Assembly: GCA_013433145.1 (NCBI GenBank)
Contig: JACCHR010000033.1
Span: forward strand, 1-64,000
Source of the DNA: Ascaris suum
Lineage: Eukaryota > Nematoda > Chromadorea > Rhabditida > Ascarididae
DNA length: 64,000 nucleotides
Reading direction: 5' to 3'
The notes beneath the pieces were generated by a model. The model was not told the DNA's origin. It saw only the letters and a list, made by a program, of their open reading frames with translations, and did no database searches. Made by a program: the position numbers and the translations under genes. How positions within the stretch are numbered: position 1 is the stretch's first letter; each line of letters begins with the position of its first letter. Of this stretch, positions 1 to 11,535 are shown in pieces.

Positions 1-757
1 TATCTTCGAGTACATATAAATTAAATTAAAGCAAAATTCTCGATAACAATTCTAACGTTTCTTTAGGCTTTCAACGCTTTCTATAGTGATCTGCAAGAGT
101 ACGCCTAAAAAACAAAGAAATTTCCATCGCTGAACATTCCGGCAAGCAATCAGATGAACAGACAGACAAATACAACAATAAGTTCCCATTACACTATGCC
201 TTCACAAAAAAACAAAAATAAGTCAGCATAAAATAGATACTGTGGAGTAAGGTCATGAGGAATTGTCACAAAATTGCACACGGCATGATAAAATACCCTT
301 TGCATTCACAATGGTCCATTTTTTTATTAAATTCATATTTTAAATTGGCATATTCTCACTCAGAAAAACGCTACAGCACTATATTAAGCCGAATAAGCCC
401 TCGAGCTTCTAACATTCACGAGATCAAAACCACTCAATTTAAGGCCTGGTCCTATTTCTTAGAGCACACACGGAAAAATGCGCATAAGATCCGCCAGCAG
501 TTCCAACCCTCAAGGTAGGGAATTCTAAAGGAACAAAGCTAACTATCAGCATAAGAACGCATTTCTTATATTTTCCCAGAGAAGAAAAATTGTGGAAATT
601 CACTATCACGACGGGTAAGAGGTGGGTGCTTTCTTTTCGTGAAGATCCGAAAAGCGGATAAAATACCTGCGGAGGTAACGATAATACCTATAAAAATCAA
701 CTACCTAACTTGAAAAAAAACAACAGAAGATGGCAGCAAATGAACAGAGATGCATAC
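1..757. other. Intron of tomosyn at the left edge
   Basis: No segment matching the next tomosyn block (FENPYP...HESPVTC) was found on the minus strand. A splice-acceptor-like CTCCGCAG on the minus strand near 672-679 leads into nothing recognisable. The 87-codon plus-strand open frame at 255-518 has no recognised motif. Confidence 0.6.
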
Positions 758-958
758 CCAGCGCATTTAAATCAATCACGAGCAGATCGTTTTTGAGCAG
801 AACGGCAACGGCGAACGGATGCTGTGGCACATTTGAATATGGAGAGCTGACGAGTGGTATGAACGCTATCATAGGATGATCCATTTCCAGTACGGTGGCT
901 GACCGAGATGGCCTCATGATGGTCAAGGCCGGTAGAACACCTTCATCTTGCGGCACAC
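758..958 (-). CDS. tom-1: Tomosyn exon 8 (last exon inside the window)
   Basis: TTGCAG acceptor, GTATGC donor. Encodes VPQDEGVLPALTIMRPSRSA, TVLEMDHPMIAFIPL, SSPYSNVPQHPFAVAVLL and KNDLLVIDLNALG. This is the tomosyn 'TVLEMDHPI....YPN...PYAVVVLLEKDL+VIDL' block. It exits in phase 1; the expected continuation (FENPYP..IHESPVTC) was not found between 1 and 757 and should lie to the left. Confidence 0.93.
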
Positions 959-3900
959 CTGCAATGGTACTTCTAAACACAACTGAGAGTAAGTGCCGCC
1001 TCTGACCACTTCAAGCCTTCTAGCCCCTCCCTTCAAAATCGTACAAACATTATACGAACGGAGATGAGAAGAGGAAAAAGATCCGTCATATTTCAGTCTT
1101 GGCTTAACGCATTGTCTAATTAAAGAAGATTTTAGCTGTTCCCTTATAGCTAACTGAGTGGAATAATCTGTATTCTATTTGCTCCCGGTATTTACTCAAC
1201 TTTTTCTTAACTTCAGTTTTTTTTTCGAGTTCATAAGGTGTATGGAAGAACAGGTTTGGGCAGATGTGTATCATATCAGCACACCTGATCCAGGCGAAAA
1301 GCATACATAGGTAAGGCATTCCAAGGATGCCGCGATATTTGTAAGCATAGTGATTTGGGCTGAAAAGATGAAATATGACGGATCTTTTACCTATTACATT
1401 TTAAAGACTTAAACAAAAAATGAAGCAAACAATGAGAAACAGAAATAATAACAATAGAAAAAGTTTAACTGTTCAAAATTTTCATCAAAACAATCCACTT
1501 ACCTCCGCTAAAAAAGACCATTTGCTCACCATCGGCCGAATACCTCCAATCAACCTGAAAATTACCAGGTATACTTTAAAGTTCCCTTAATTATAACATT
1601 CTATATATATATATATACCATCATATAAAGTTCCCTTAATTATACCAATACATATATCAAATTGATAAGCTAAAAGAAACATAAAACTAAACACTTAGAT
1701 CATTACACAAAATTGAAATCTGATATTGAACCGATTTTGACAAAGAAAGTTAGCTAATTATCATCTGCTTACTCTGCTTTAGGCAGGCACCTTAAAAAAC
1801 TTTTGGCTTCAACTGATTATAAAAGAAAGCAATATTTAATCACCGTATCGCTCATGAGCCTTTAATCTCTGCTTATATTTCTGCGGCAATTCTACAGCCT
1901 CAGCTAATTGTTCGCCGATAACAAAAAAACAGCTCAACTATAAGCGTAGATATTTACAAGAAAATATTTTGTTAAGACTTTATTCATAAAATTTCCTGCA
2001 AATATTCAAATACTAAGCGATACTTCCATTTATTCGGTTAAATAAAGACTAAATTATTCATTCCATGTAAGTAAAAGACGATGATCAAATTTATAATAAA
2101 ACCAAATTTGCTCAGCCAAGAGACCTAGAACAATACCGCCCTCCCTATTATCCCGACCACGTATTCCCTCACTCTGCGTAGTTATCGCGCAAATACAGGA
2201 AATGGGAGGAGGCTTCTCAGCTGCGACACCATTGATGAACCTCTCTGACGCAGAAGTTAACAACATACAAGGTAACAAGAGAAAAACAAAACATACAAGA
2301 GTGACAAGAAGAGAAGACTCGATCTCACTCTTATCTCCCCTTCGCCCTTTCCTCCTTTTCAATTGATATAAATACATGTGGATGAGATAAGAATGCAAAT
2401 ATATAAACCATACAGGTCATTCACTATATAAAAGATAGATACGACTACGGCCGAAATCCTGACTTCGGGTAGAATTGAGACTGTTGCTATCGCAATGATA
2501 TCTTGCCCAGTTCATAGAAAAACCTAGCAATTTTAAATAAAAAGTAAGAATAAAAAAACTGCGTAATGGGTCCTACACTTCTGGCCATGAGGCATAAGCT
2601 TATGCACCGCATTCGCCAGGCTTTCTCGCATTCCATATAACCAACGATCCATCCGCGTTGCCGCATATAAATTGCCTTCCATCATGATGCCATGCAAGTG
2701 AACGTGCCGGACATTCCGAAGAAAACCTTTCCACCTCGAATAAACAAATTCAGTTCAACAATACCGTTTAGTTTATTCCTTCTTGCCACCCTTTCCCACC
2801 CCCGCCCCCCCCCCCCCCCCCCCACCTTAACGATGATATCACAGAGGCTACGCCGATTAATATTGACTAATTCAACGACCATTTTTATATTTTCGTAAAA
2901 ATCTAAAAGGGGCCTACGAATAAAAATATTAATTATAAAAACTACTTCTTTTTTAATAATTCGAGGTACAACTATGAAGGTGAGACAGGGAAGAGAAACG
3001 ACTCCAATCGTACCGCAATGATAAGCTTCTTCACTTCGACTCCAGCTCCATCTTCAATTTTTTGTGCAATAAAAACAAACAACTACTTCAATTTCACTCA
3101 GTCTTAACGACTCAATACTAACCTCCTTAATAATATTAAAATAAAAAATATCTCCAATGATTTTCTTGCACGCGCACTACTTTCTCACTTTTCGTTCTAT
3201 TTTCTCATACTATACGAGTGTCATAAACAAAAATAACACACAGTAACGACATCGCAAAAATAGAATTAATAAGAGTTAAACAAACAAGTGACTCACTTCC
3301 CTTAGCACAGATTATCTATAATTCAACGAAATCCTTTGTTCAACTCGCCATACCAACAGATTCATATAGAAAGCATTTTCCAAAATAAAAAAAAAAATTT
3401 TAGCAAACTTCTTTTCCAAAAAAAGTTCATGAAGCATATTTTTTTTAATGAAATAAACAATAAAAAGACTTACTTCTTTAGTTGAGAGATTCCATAAAAA
3501 CGACAATTCCCTTATCAAAGAGGATTAAAATTTTCGAGGCATCAATGGGACATGTTAGAATAGACTTCACAGCACCTGGATGCGTACGACAACTTCTGCA
3601 ATTAAAATAAAACGAGATAATTGAGCATCCCCTTTGGCAATAAAATCAAAACATTCAACAAAGAAAAGTGTTGTATAACAACTAAGCAATTTTGTTTTAC
3701 TTTCCTCTTCATAAAAAACTACAAATAAAAAAAGATGAGAAAAAATATAACCGATAAAAGGATGCAAACTTCTTGCAAACAAAATATGCAATGCGATTGA
3801 TGGATCCCGTTATGGTAAAAAATTTCAATTTAACTGCACAACGGGAAATTCCCCAATTGGCCTCTTTGCAGAACCTCCTTAACCACCCTCCCTCCCCCTT

Positions 3901-4623
3901 CCTCAACCTATACTTTATATCTAAGAAGGCAACGCATTTGTTCATTTCATTAGCAGACGAAAGTCTAGAGTATATAAACGCCTATTTTGTAGAAAGCTCC
4001 CTAGAGTCGAAGCGATCGTTCGGCTCACCGCTTGCACGTCACTCTCTTGAAATAAGAAATTCATTTCCGCTTCCAGCAACCACTCAAATGCAAAAAAAGT
4101 TCCCAATGCATCATAAACTTGAAACACAACCGGAAATATATCGATCACCCATCGTTCAAAAGAAAATGAAGCATTCAAAAATATCGAACAAAAAAAAACT
4201 TGCATATATTATCAACAAAGTCGCAATTTATAAACGCCACACAATGTTTGATATATGAGCCATCGTTACTCAAAAATAAAGAAATAATAAATGAAAAATT
4301 GAAAATTGAACACGCCTATCAAAATATATAACCGTCGTTTCACTCCCACTCTTTCCTTCCAGTTCAAAGTGCTGTATTCTATTTCTAATATTAGATTACC
4401 GTCTACTCCACTTGCAGAACGAGGTGAGCAGCACCTGTTAAACCTCATGAGCAAAATCGGTACAGAGTTGACGTCATCGAACAAAACAAAATTATATTTT
4501 TTTAAAAACCGTTTATAACCACTTCACTTATATGAACAATTTATTTCAACGCAGAACATCCGATAAAAATAACCACATCTTTAAAGGGATCACAAATCTG
4601 TTCTATTATATATATATATAATA

Positions 4624-4655
<32 letters not shown>

Positions 4656-4739
4656 ATATATATAATATATATATTTAATGAATATATATATATATATATA
4701 TAATATATAAATGTACTTATATATATATATATATAATAA

Positions 4740-4772
<33 letters not shown>

Positions 4773-7265
4773 TTAAAAAGTGACGTCGAAAATAACCACT
4801 GTGAACTCGAATCTACACAGCCCACGGAGCCTCACGGAGCGCACCACCGAACCACGGACGCAACTTTCAAACACTGATGTTAAACGCACACGCTGTCGCG
4901 ATTGTGCGCGAATGCAAATGAAACAAAGAGGCTGTTGATCGACCGATCAGAAATGAAGATATCAAAGTCGCACATCCAATTGGTGCATGGAGTGCCCCAT
5001 CATTGGAATTGGCGCGCAACACAGATCAACGGTGAATCGGGAGCGCGGCACATCAGCTCACGCACGGCAGGGTAGGTGATGACAAACATCGAGCAACAAC
5101 AATACGCGCCTTGCTTTCAGAAGGAATTTGCTCTATTTTGCTTATTTCCACTGTTTGTTCGCGAATCTTCTGAGGTCTAGTAGCCCTTCTTGTTGACCTC
5201 CCTATCAAGCAGTCAACACACACATGCCATTTTATAACGAAATCGAAAAGATTTTCATTGCACTAGAAAATATGAAAATAAATTAAATTCTACGAATGTT
5301 TCACCTACTCGTATTCCCCCTCTCCCCTCACCTAATTCAAAACATTTCTTGAAAGAAATATAAAAACAGCTTCTCGAGGTAAGAGTCCTCGATAAAAATA
5401 TCAAAGAGGTATAGCAAACTCACAGGTCGATCGCTTTGTTCCAGTTAATAACATATGTAGAAAGAGTGAATGTTGCCACACTGACGAAATATACATTACC
5501 ACGTTCAGTGCCCACATGTAGCCATTTACTTTTGAATGGAAGATTTATACATGTCACTTGCTCCTTGTTCAACTGTATGCTATGCACTATCTCGGGCACC
5601 TGAAGACTCAATATACTATCGGTAGATATCAATGTGGAGGTGGTATTTAGAAGAAGGCGAAGTACAGAAAAGTTGGTGTCGAAAGGAAATGAACGATTCC
5701 ACGCGAAATAGCAAAAATTCAAAGAAATAAATATCGCAGTCGAGTGTACAAACTTTTACAACTGGTTGACCATCTACGAAAACAAACCCCGCAAAAGAAC
5801 ACATAGAAAGTAAGCATCCAAAGGAAATAATAAAATAAAAGCTATTTAAAAAAACGTCAAAGCCTTTAACGTCAAAATTTTTTTTAATGCACGTAGGTGG
5901 AGAACCCTTCGAAAGTGATCCCATAATAATTCGTGATGGAAGCCGAGGTAATGACATCGTTGAATAATTTACATACATCAGAATAGCTGCATCTTTACAT
6001 ATTTAACCAGCATTAAAAAAAGAACGACAAGAAAAACAATGCAGGATTGATTATGCATGGAACCTAATTCGCTAATTCACTAGACTAATTATCCTCTCAT
6101 GATGAAGGCGGAAAAAATTTCTTTTGCAAAGATGTGCGGTCTCCTCGATCCGCATCATCCTAAAACGTCTTACCAGAAAGTACAAATCTGTTCACACAGA
6201 AACTAAGAAACACCATTTATTTTTTCTATTTTTTTCTTCTCCGCCACAAATTTATTACGCAACTGCACAAGTATTTCGTCTAATCTATAAAACCATAAAC
6301 AAATTTGTAACTCAGTAGAAGAGAGGCGTACAAAATATGAAGTAAATTCGTCATAACTAATCAAGAATAGCAAATGCCAAAAGTATGAACATATCGGGTA
6401 AAAAAAAAAAACGTGTCGGATATTTCTGTACTATTTTCCCCTCTTAAAGCACCGTCCTTTTTTTCGTTCTTCAATTGCCTCTATTCTCATCTCTCTAAAA
6501 GTTGCCTAAATTTTTTGGCGAATAGCAACCATCCTAGCTCTTCCTGCTATACCCCGTGCCATTACAATTTCAAAAAAAGGCTGTGAGGCGAAAATGCTCG
6601 ATTACGACGCCTCTCTTACCGATGAACAAGAAGGATTTTCCAATTTCTCATCAGCCTCAAATAGAAAACTTTCATAATTAACAATCCGGAAATGTGCCCA
6701 TCTTCACACGATTGAAATTTTCGTTTCCTTCTTGGAGAACAATTTCGAGTTTTTCGATCTAACTTTTTTTTAATGGATCACGGATCAATGGATCATCGAT
6801 CAAGAATATCAATTATTGAACTGCTTCGCTCCAAAATTCTGGAACTCCTCATCCGCTCCCCTCTTCACAGCAACAAAAGGTGATATGATTCATTCATAAC
6901 CCCCACAAATCTAAATCAATCAGAAACATATTTTAAGCGATAAAACATTCTTTGAAATTTTTTTGGGAGCACGTACCCAACTCCTCTCAAATACATATAA
7001 TTATCATTGATTAAACAAAAAGATCGCCATTAAAAAACAAACCTTTTGGCGAAAATTCCACAGATGTACCATATCATCACGACAAGCAGTCACAAGTGCA
7101 CCCTGAAATTGAAAAGTTATCCCTCAGAAAATCTGATGACCCTATCTCCATCCTTCCGATCGAATATAACTTCCACTCTCAATCAAACATCACGTAATAC
7201 CTAGATACAAGTGCGCAAGATTTGTTATTAAATACGCCTAAACTACTATATATATATATATATAT

Positions 7266-7335
<70 letters not shown>

Positions 7336-10300
7336 ATATAAAGCACGAAGATTTCAATTAAGGAGCAGAAAGCATCTCGAGAAATGAAGGAAGGCATTCA
7401 AACTCAATCATTTCTGATTCATCAACATTTGACAAAACTTTTAGCTTTATGCAACGATGTCCTATGTGGTTTTGAAATATTGAATTTCTCATGAATTAAT
7501 TTTGATGTCAACAGGAAACCATTGCAATTCCACAATAAAATGTATAAGTGTCATTGAAAGTTAACAAAAAAGCCACACAAAATAATGCTCTCTCAGGGCA
7601 ATATTACGAAGTCGTTGATCGATAAGCACTGCCAAAAACAGCCGCTTTTCCGTCGCAATTTCTCAACCCACTCCTCCCTCCGCTGAGAAAATCCTCCTAA
7701 CGATGTCAAAACTCTTTAAAATGAAATAAACAAAATACGAAAGGCGTAATAATCCCTCATAATTTTTTATTTATTTTATGCAAATTTCTGCAAATAAAAA
7801 TTGATCTTTTAAGTATTGAAGCGGCGCATTAATTTCTATTGAGAACCCAAAAAAATACTTCGAGAAGATTTTTGAAAAACGCGATTTTTAACCAAGCAGT
7901 TTCATTTGTTCAAATTAACACTCCATATTATACCCCTTCCCCCCCCCCCCCCTCCATCCCCACCTCTAAGCACACAAAAAATTTCTTAAAATATATTTGA
8001 AATGCTGAACTTAAGCTAAGTCTAATAAGAAGTTCCGTTTCATATCCACCTGTCTCAATCACAAAAAAAAGATATAACAGTTACTTCGAAAATAATTTTC
8101 ACTTGCATTTCCGAAAAAAAAACCCCTACTTAAACTTTAATTTATATGCAAAACAGCGCCGTTGCAATCGATGTGGCAAACGATGTGGACACCTGCCCAT
8201 GTCTAATGAATAAAATTAATGAAATAAATAAATGCTCCCGGTAGTCACAGTGACGACTGAGAATCTTATTAAAGATTTCATTGAAAAAAAAAAGAGCAAT
8301 TATGTGCAGCAATTATGACAAAGCTATATTGATAAGCAGTATCCTTAAAATTCCGGATCAATATATAATATTTCAATTAACTTTTCCGGATTAATATTTC
8401 AATTAACTCAAAATTTACACAAGAAAAAATGAGTACACTTTTCCGGATATGAGTGATCGAGTAAAACGTAAAGAAAAAAGAAACGTATAGAACCAAAAAA
8501 AAACATTCATTCCGTAATTCGGTGATAAAATGCTTGTAGAAAATGCATTCTAAGCTTCCCTTCAAAACATTAAAAAATTTTAGTTGGATCAGCCTCTTTT
8601 TGCCCTTTTTTTTTTCCGCCATCAATTTGAATCGTTTCATATATAAACGAATATTTTCACAACATCTGTAATAATAAAACATTCAAGTTGCTCATCTCCA
8701 ACGATTACCACTAATTAAAACAACGACTAGTAATTAAATGTGGAATTAAAATAACACCTGATAGCGCCTATGAATATCAAAAAAATTATTTTCCTTCTCA
8801 TGGAATTTTTTGGTGCTTTAGCATAGTGCATTAAATAATAAAATGATAAAGCCTCATTAGATATTATGCTCACATAGATGATAAAAATATACCTCATTGA
8901 TTAAAAATTGCACGTGTAGAACGGCCGCATCGGATGGATGCTTTAAGCTGTAATCCACGCCAACATCACCAAGTATACGAACCGCACCATGACCCGATCC
9001 GATCGCTAAGAGCCTTTGCACGCAGTCGTATGCTATACATCGTGATCATCCGGAAACCATGCCGTACTATCTATGAAATATCAAACATTACCGCTGCTCT
9101 CTATTAAGCTCCAAGCTCTCTCAACAGACATCGAATTGAAAATAAAAAAATATTTCCAAAAAAATGAAAAAAAAAACTGCGATATTAATAAAATATGAAA
9201 AGCGATAATGTTTAGAAAATTCTATCAATCGCTTTGGTTCAATCCAAAAGTTTCAGCATAACTACCGATCGTTGAAATTCTCCCAGTTCATTTCCATAAT
9301 TCGAAAAGACTAATCGATAAAACTTGTCGAAATTTATAGAAGATTAATGAAAGGTGGGAATGTGCCACAATTATTTGCAAATAATTTGAAAGTTTTCTCA
9401 TATCTCAAAATGCCATATTTTTAAAGCGTGTTAAACAACTGCAGCATAAAATCGCCGAAAATTATTTCAACAAAAAAAAAGCGAAAACTATCGGTATTAC
9501 TCAATAATAAATAAATGATTTAATAAAAAAATAAAAAATCACAAAATTTTTCTAGTCGATTACTTTTCATCGTTTGCATTGATGCTCTTCGAAGATTGCA
9601 TAATTCGCTAACTAATTACTCTTTTTAACTACTATGCAGAATTAAGAGAAAAGAAATACAATTACCATATACCACTAATAATAATAAGAGCAAATAAGTA
9701 GAATATAACAGCACTAAAGCCTTTGGAAGCACAACGGATAGATGCACAGACATGTAGATGAAGTCGATGTCATCACAATGCTTTTACAAAAAAAAAAGTT
9801 TTAAAAAAAGAGACTCGTCGTCTACTCTTTTCAAACATTTTAAAATGGAAAAGAAAGTGGCGCCGAAAATTTTGGCTTCTTGCCAAATATAATTGAAATG
9901 CTGACGAAAATAAAAAAAATTTACTAGTGCTGAATAAAACATATAGAATCAAGCGAGAAAAGTGAGCAAACGCAAATGACATACCACAATTCTTTTCATA
10001 AATTCTTAAATCATTTCTCCGATGTATCGTCATTGATCAATTTTGCTCAAAAAGCATCCAAACAGATATCCTATTTCCGCCTCTTTGATTACTTCTTAAA
10101 CAACCCGTATCCTTGATGACTAATGATGCAGCCGTGAGGTAATATTGGGGGAGTGGAGAAGATGAGAGAGAAAGAAGGGAAGTGAGATCCATGAACAAGG
10201 GAAAGGGAAGGAAGGGAAAGAGAAGAGGAGAGGAAGGAGGCAGAAAGGGTAAGAAGGAAAGTGGAGGGGGAGGTGAAATGCACCTACCATTCCCTTTAAT

Positions 10301-11535
10301 TATTGCAAAGGCATCGGACGTAAGCAACAATAAATTCCACGACCATTCGCGATTGATTTTCATATGGATGGTCATTCTCACCTCTTTCGAGGTAGTTTTC
10401 TACCTTCCCAGAAATTTTCGAATTGCAGACTTCTTAGTCGAACTCTTCTCCTCTCAAAGAACCATTAACTCCTCCCTCCTTCTCTTCCCTTCAACGTCCT
10501 TCTCTAGATGTATTTTCTCGCCATATTCTTGTATCAGCTTTTCATTACGAATTTCTCATCTTAAAAGCCTCATCGAGATTCAAAATCGCCCACCCAGTAA
10601 AAAATTAAGTCCTAGTCTACGGAAATCGTACTGAGACCGCTAATAAGGGCTTAACTGCATTGCATTTAGATATTAACAAACGTCACCAATATTAGCACTT
10701 AATTCCTCATGTGACGTTAGGTCGCAATACTGAAATAGTTACTTCTGCGGTCTTATAATTTCATCTATTCAAAAGATGGCAACAACATGATCTAGTACAA
10801 AGTTTAAACGAAAATTTTAGCATTATTTTCATAAAATTTAACAAAGAATTAGCGGCGTTTTTTAAAACCTAAGTTGCATAATAAAAAAAATTGCGAATAA
10901 ACCTTCTTTACCTGAATTGCGCATTGCTTTTACTATTTTAATGTTAATTTCTAGTTCTTTTTTTAAATTAGATAATCTCCACTGAGCATAAAATTCCCAA
11001 ACTTTTGAATAGTCTTGGCAGCACTAGAAATCACTTTCGAGAATGGAAACAATGACCTCTCATATATATGAGCGCATTTTTTTAATGAAACGGGGGTATC
11101 TCTATATAATCTTCGCTCGATACGTCTTTTTCTTTCTTGATTTATCTAAGTGAACCTGGTATATTACAAGAGAAAGTTGCAAGAATTTCATCCTTGATGG
11201 AATTCGACAAATTTATCTTCCCTTCAATGGACTACTTTCAAAGACTATTCCTTTCAATAGCAAAGTATAGCAACTCCACTAAAGTGATGATGATCCTGAC
11301 CAAAGCAAAAAAAAAAAAAATGGAAAAGGATCCTGAAAAAAAACGAAGGCGAATATCATCGCCAGAATATACATCACGATGAAGTGACTGATGAAGATAC
11401 TAAAAGAAATTTGCTTACCTGTGTTAGACAGACATGCTCAGGCGAGACTTTTTCATCAAATTCAAGCTCGGCACGTCCATGTATACTACGAAAACCATCA
11501 AGCGCTGATGCGAGTTTCTTCTTTGCTCGATCCAT
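758..11535 (-). CDS. tom-1: Tomosyn (syntaxin-binding protein 5), N-terminal WD40 half; gene continues off the left edge
   Basis: Tomosyn binds syntaxin/SNAP-25 through a C-terminal R-SNARE motif and restrains synaptic and dense-core vesicle priming; its N-terminal half is a Lgl-type double WD40 propeller. Eight exons are visible: 11419-11535, 8893-9070, 7043-7102, 5424-5599, 3474-3595, 2560-2734, 1503-1554 and 758-958. Joined, they give about 360 residues collinear with animal tomosyn, including VRHGFP, QFLINEGALV, DDMVHLWNFRQK, SKWLHVGTERGN, YVINWNKAIDL, AWHHDGRQFICG, FFSGG and ATVLEMDHP. Intron phases agree at every junction once single-base indels in three exons are allowed for. The start is the first ATG after an in-frame stop. 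The second propeller, tail and SNARE motif lie beyond position 1. Family assignment is secure; whether the frame breaks are real or sequencing errors is open. Confidence 0.93.
959..2559. other. Tomosyn introns 6 and 7
   Basis: Apart from exon 1503-1554 this is intronic. A segment reading AAAGTTCCCTTAATTATA occurs twice (about 1579-1596 and 1627-1644) on either side of a short TA run, a small local duplication. Several 60-115 codon open frames on both strands show no motif and no matching splice sites. Confidence 0.6.
1503..1554 (-). CDS. tom-1: Tomosyn exon 7 (52 nt)
   Basis: TTTTCAG acceptor, GTAAGT donor. Encodes VDWRYSADGEQMVFFSGG with the last Gly split across the intron, matching the tomosyn segment 'F..SGG' before the loop that leads to the ATVLEMD strand. 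Phases fit both neighbours. Confidence 0.87.
2560..2734 (-). CDS. tom-1: Tomosyn exon 6, carries an apparent 1-base insertion
   Basis: Begins after TTCGAG with VERFSSECPARS and continues AWHHDGRQFICGNADGSL and VIWNARKPGEC, matching tomosyn 'AWHHEGKQF.CSHSDGSLT.WN'. At 2607-2608 an extra G on the coding strand breaks the frame; without it the protein reads VHKLMPHGQKCRTHYA, collinear with the family's 'PHGK...C+P'. Removing it leaves 174 nt (58 codons) and phase 0 into exon 7. The implied donor GTTTTT is weak, so the 3' edge is the least certain boundary. Confidence 0.85.
2735..3473. other. Tomosyn intron 5 with a poly-C tract
   Basis: Intronic. It holds an unbroken run of about 18 C near 2805-2823 on the plus strand, so the transcribed RNA has a long G run. 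The proline/glycine-rich open frames here on both strands come from this tract. Nothing else is supported. Confidence 0.6.
3474..3595 (-). CDS. tom-1: Tomosyn exon 5, carries an apparent 1-base insertion
   Basis: TTGCAG acceptor, GTAAGT donor. Encodes SCRTHPGAVKSILTCP, then KILILFDKGIVV, matching tomosyn 'HPGPV....KLLIGFESGTVV'. The frame then breaks in a run of five T on the coding strand (3496-3500). With four T it continues VVLWNLSTKE, the conserved WD ending, and exits in phase 0 as exon 6 requires; as printed it hits a stop a few codons later. Confidence 0.9.
3596..5423. other. Tomosyn intron 4: plus-strand open frame, TA array and GC-richer block
   Basis: Contains a 161-codon open frame on the plus strand (3773-4258) with no recognisable motif, a composite TA array (4605-4770), and a conspicuously GC- and CpG-richer block (about 4790-5110) with several CGCGC and CACGGAG motifs. 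The block could be an internal promoter or enhancer, but no core element proves it. Confidence 0.5.
4605..4770. repeat. Composite (TA)n array with interspersed TAATA units
   Basis: Alternating TA broken by extra A or T bases (TAATATA, AATGAATA), so an old, interrupted array. Translated frames of repeating IYIY are an artefact of it. Confidence 0.95.
5424..5599 (-). CDS. tom-1: Tomosyn exon 4
   Basis: CTTCAG acceptor, GTGAGT donor. Encodes VPEIVHSIQLNKEQVTC, LPFKSKWLHVGTERGN and the segment ending STYVINWNKAIDL, among the most conserved parts of the tomosyn propeller. Phase 0 in, phase 2 out, matching the next exon. The frame is intact. Confidence 0.94.
5600..7042. other. Tomosyn intron 3
   Basis: No exon fits between the phase-0 ends of exons 3 and 4, which join directly (RQK to VPEIVHS), so the whole stretch is intronic. 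The open frames at 5616-5978 (minus) and 6124-6318 (plus) have no family resemblance. Confidence 0.6.
7043..7102 (-). CDS. tom-1: Tomosyn exon 3 (20 codons)
   Basis: AATTTCAG acceptor and GTTTGT donor bound exactly 20 codons, GALVTACRDDMVHLWNFRQK. This matches the tomosyn blade 'GALVSA..DDTLHLWNLRQK'. Phase 0 on both sides; no frame problem. Confidence 0.92.
7103..8892. other. Tomosyn intron 2, with TA array and poly-C tract
   Basis: Intronic: exon 2 (…QFLINE) joins exon 3 (GALV…) with nothing missing. Holds the TA array at 7246-7341, a C run near 7940-7952, and a partial direct repeat around 8351-8405 (CCGGATTAATATTTCAATT-like units). Confidence 0.6.
7246..7341. repeat. (TA)n array
   Basis: About 95 bp of near-pure TA with single interruptions (TAGATA, TAATA, ATTATA). 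Confidence 0.95.
8893..9070 (-). CDS. tom-1: Tomosyn exon 2 (first WD blades), carries two apparent 1-base deletions
   Basis: Acceptor CATAG at 9071, donor GTATAT at 8892. Encodes IVRHGF, then CIAYDCVQRLLAIGSGHG and AAVLHVQFLINE, collinear with the tomosyn segment ending QFLINEG. As printed, the frame breaks near 9051 (CCGG where CCCGG is expected) and near 9044 (TCACG where TCCACG is expected). Adding one base at each gives HGFPDDPRCIAYD and makes the exon 180 nt, an exact 60 codons, as the flanking phases require. Confidence 0.88.
9071..11418. other. Tomosyn intron 1
   Basis: 2.3 kb between the start-codon exon and exon 2, collinear with no missing protein. Its main feature is a 130-bp polypurine tract (10147-10275). 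The longer open frames (10037-10381 minus, 10182-10634 plus) lie on or beside that tract and reflect base composition. Confidence 0.6.
10147..10275 (+). repeat. Polypurine tract (GA/GGGAAA-rich)
   Basis: About 130 bases almost entirely G and A on the plus strand (few interruptions such as TCCATG near 10187), so pyrimidine-rich in the tomosyn pre-mRNA. Mirror-symmetric purine tracts of this sort can form triplex DNA; in RNA it is a candidate for polypyrimidine-binding proteins. Confidence 0.85.
11419..11535 (-). CDS. tom-1: Tomosyn exon 1 (start codon, 39 codons)
   Basis: Starts with ATG at 11535 (MDRAKKKLASALDGFRSI), the first Met after an in-frame TAA, and ends VSPEHVCLTQ before a GTAAGC donor. 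It matches the tomosyn N-terminus pattern of a basic start, a 'LDG' core, and an acidic stretch ending in a 'EHFQ..KT'-like segment just before the conserved VRHGFP. Phase 0 at the 3' side. Confidence 0.85.

Noticed and set aside
2682..2898. Gly-rich and Pro-rich open frames on the two strands
   Set aside because: Caused by the poly-C tract; only the segment below 2734 in another frame is coding (tomosyn exon 6).
3773..4258. 161-codon plus-strand open frame in tomosyn intron 4
   Set aside because: Varied composition but no recognisable domain, and it overlaps open minus-strand frames; kept only as intron content.
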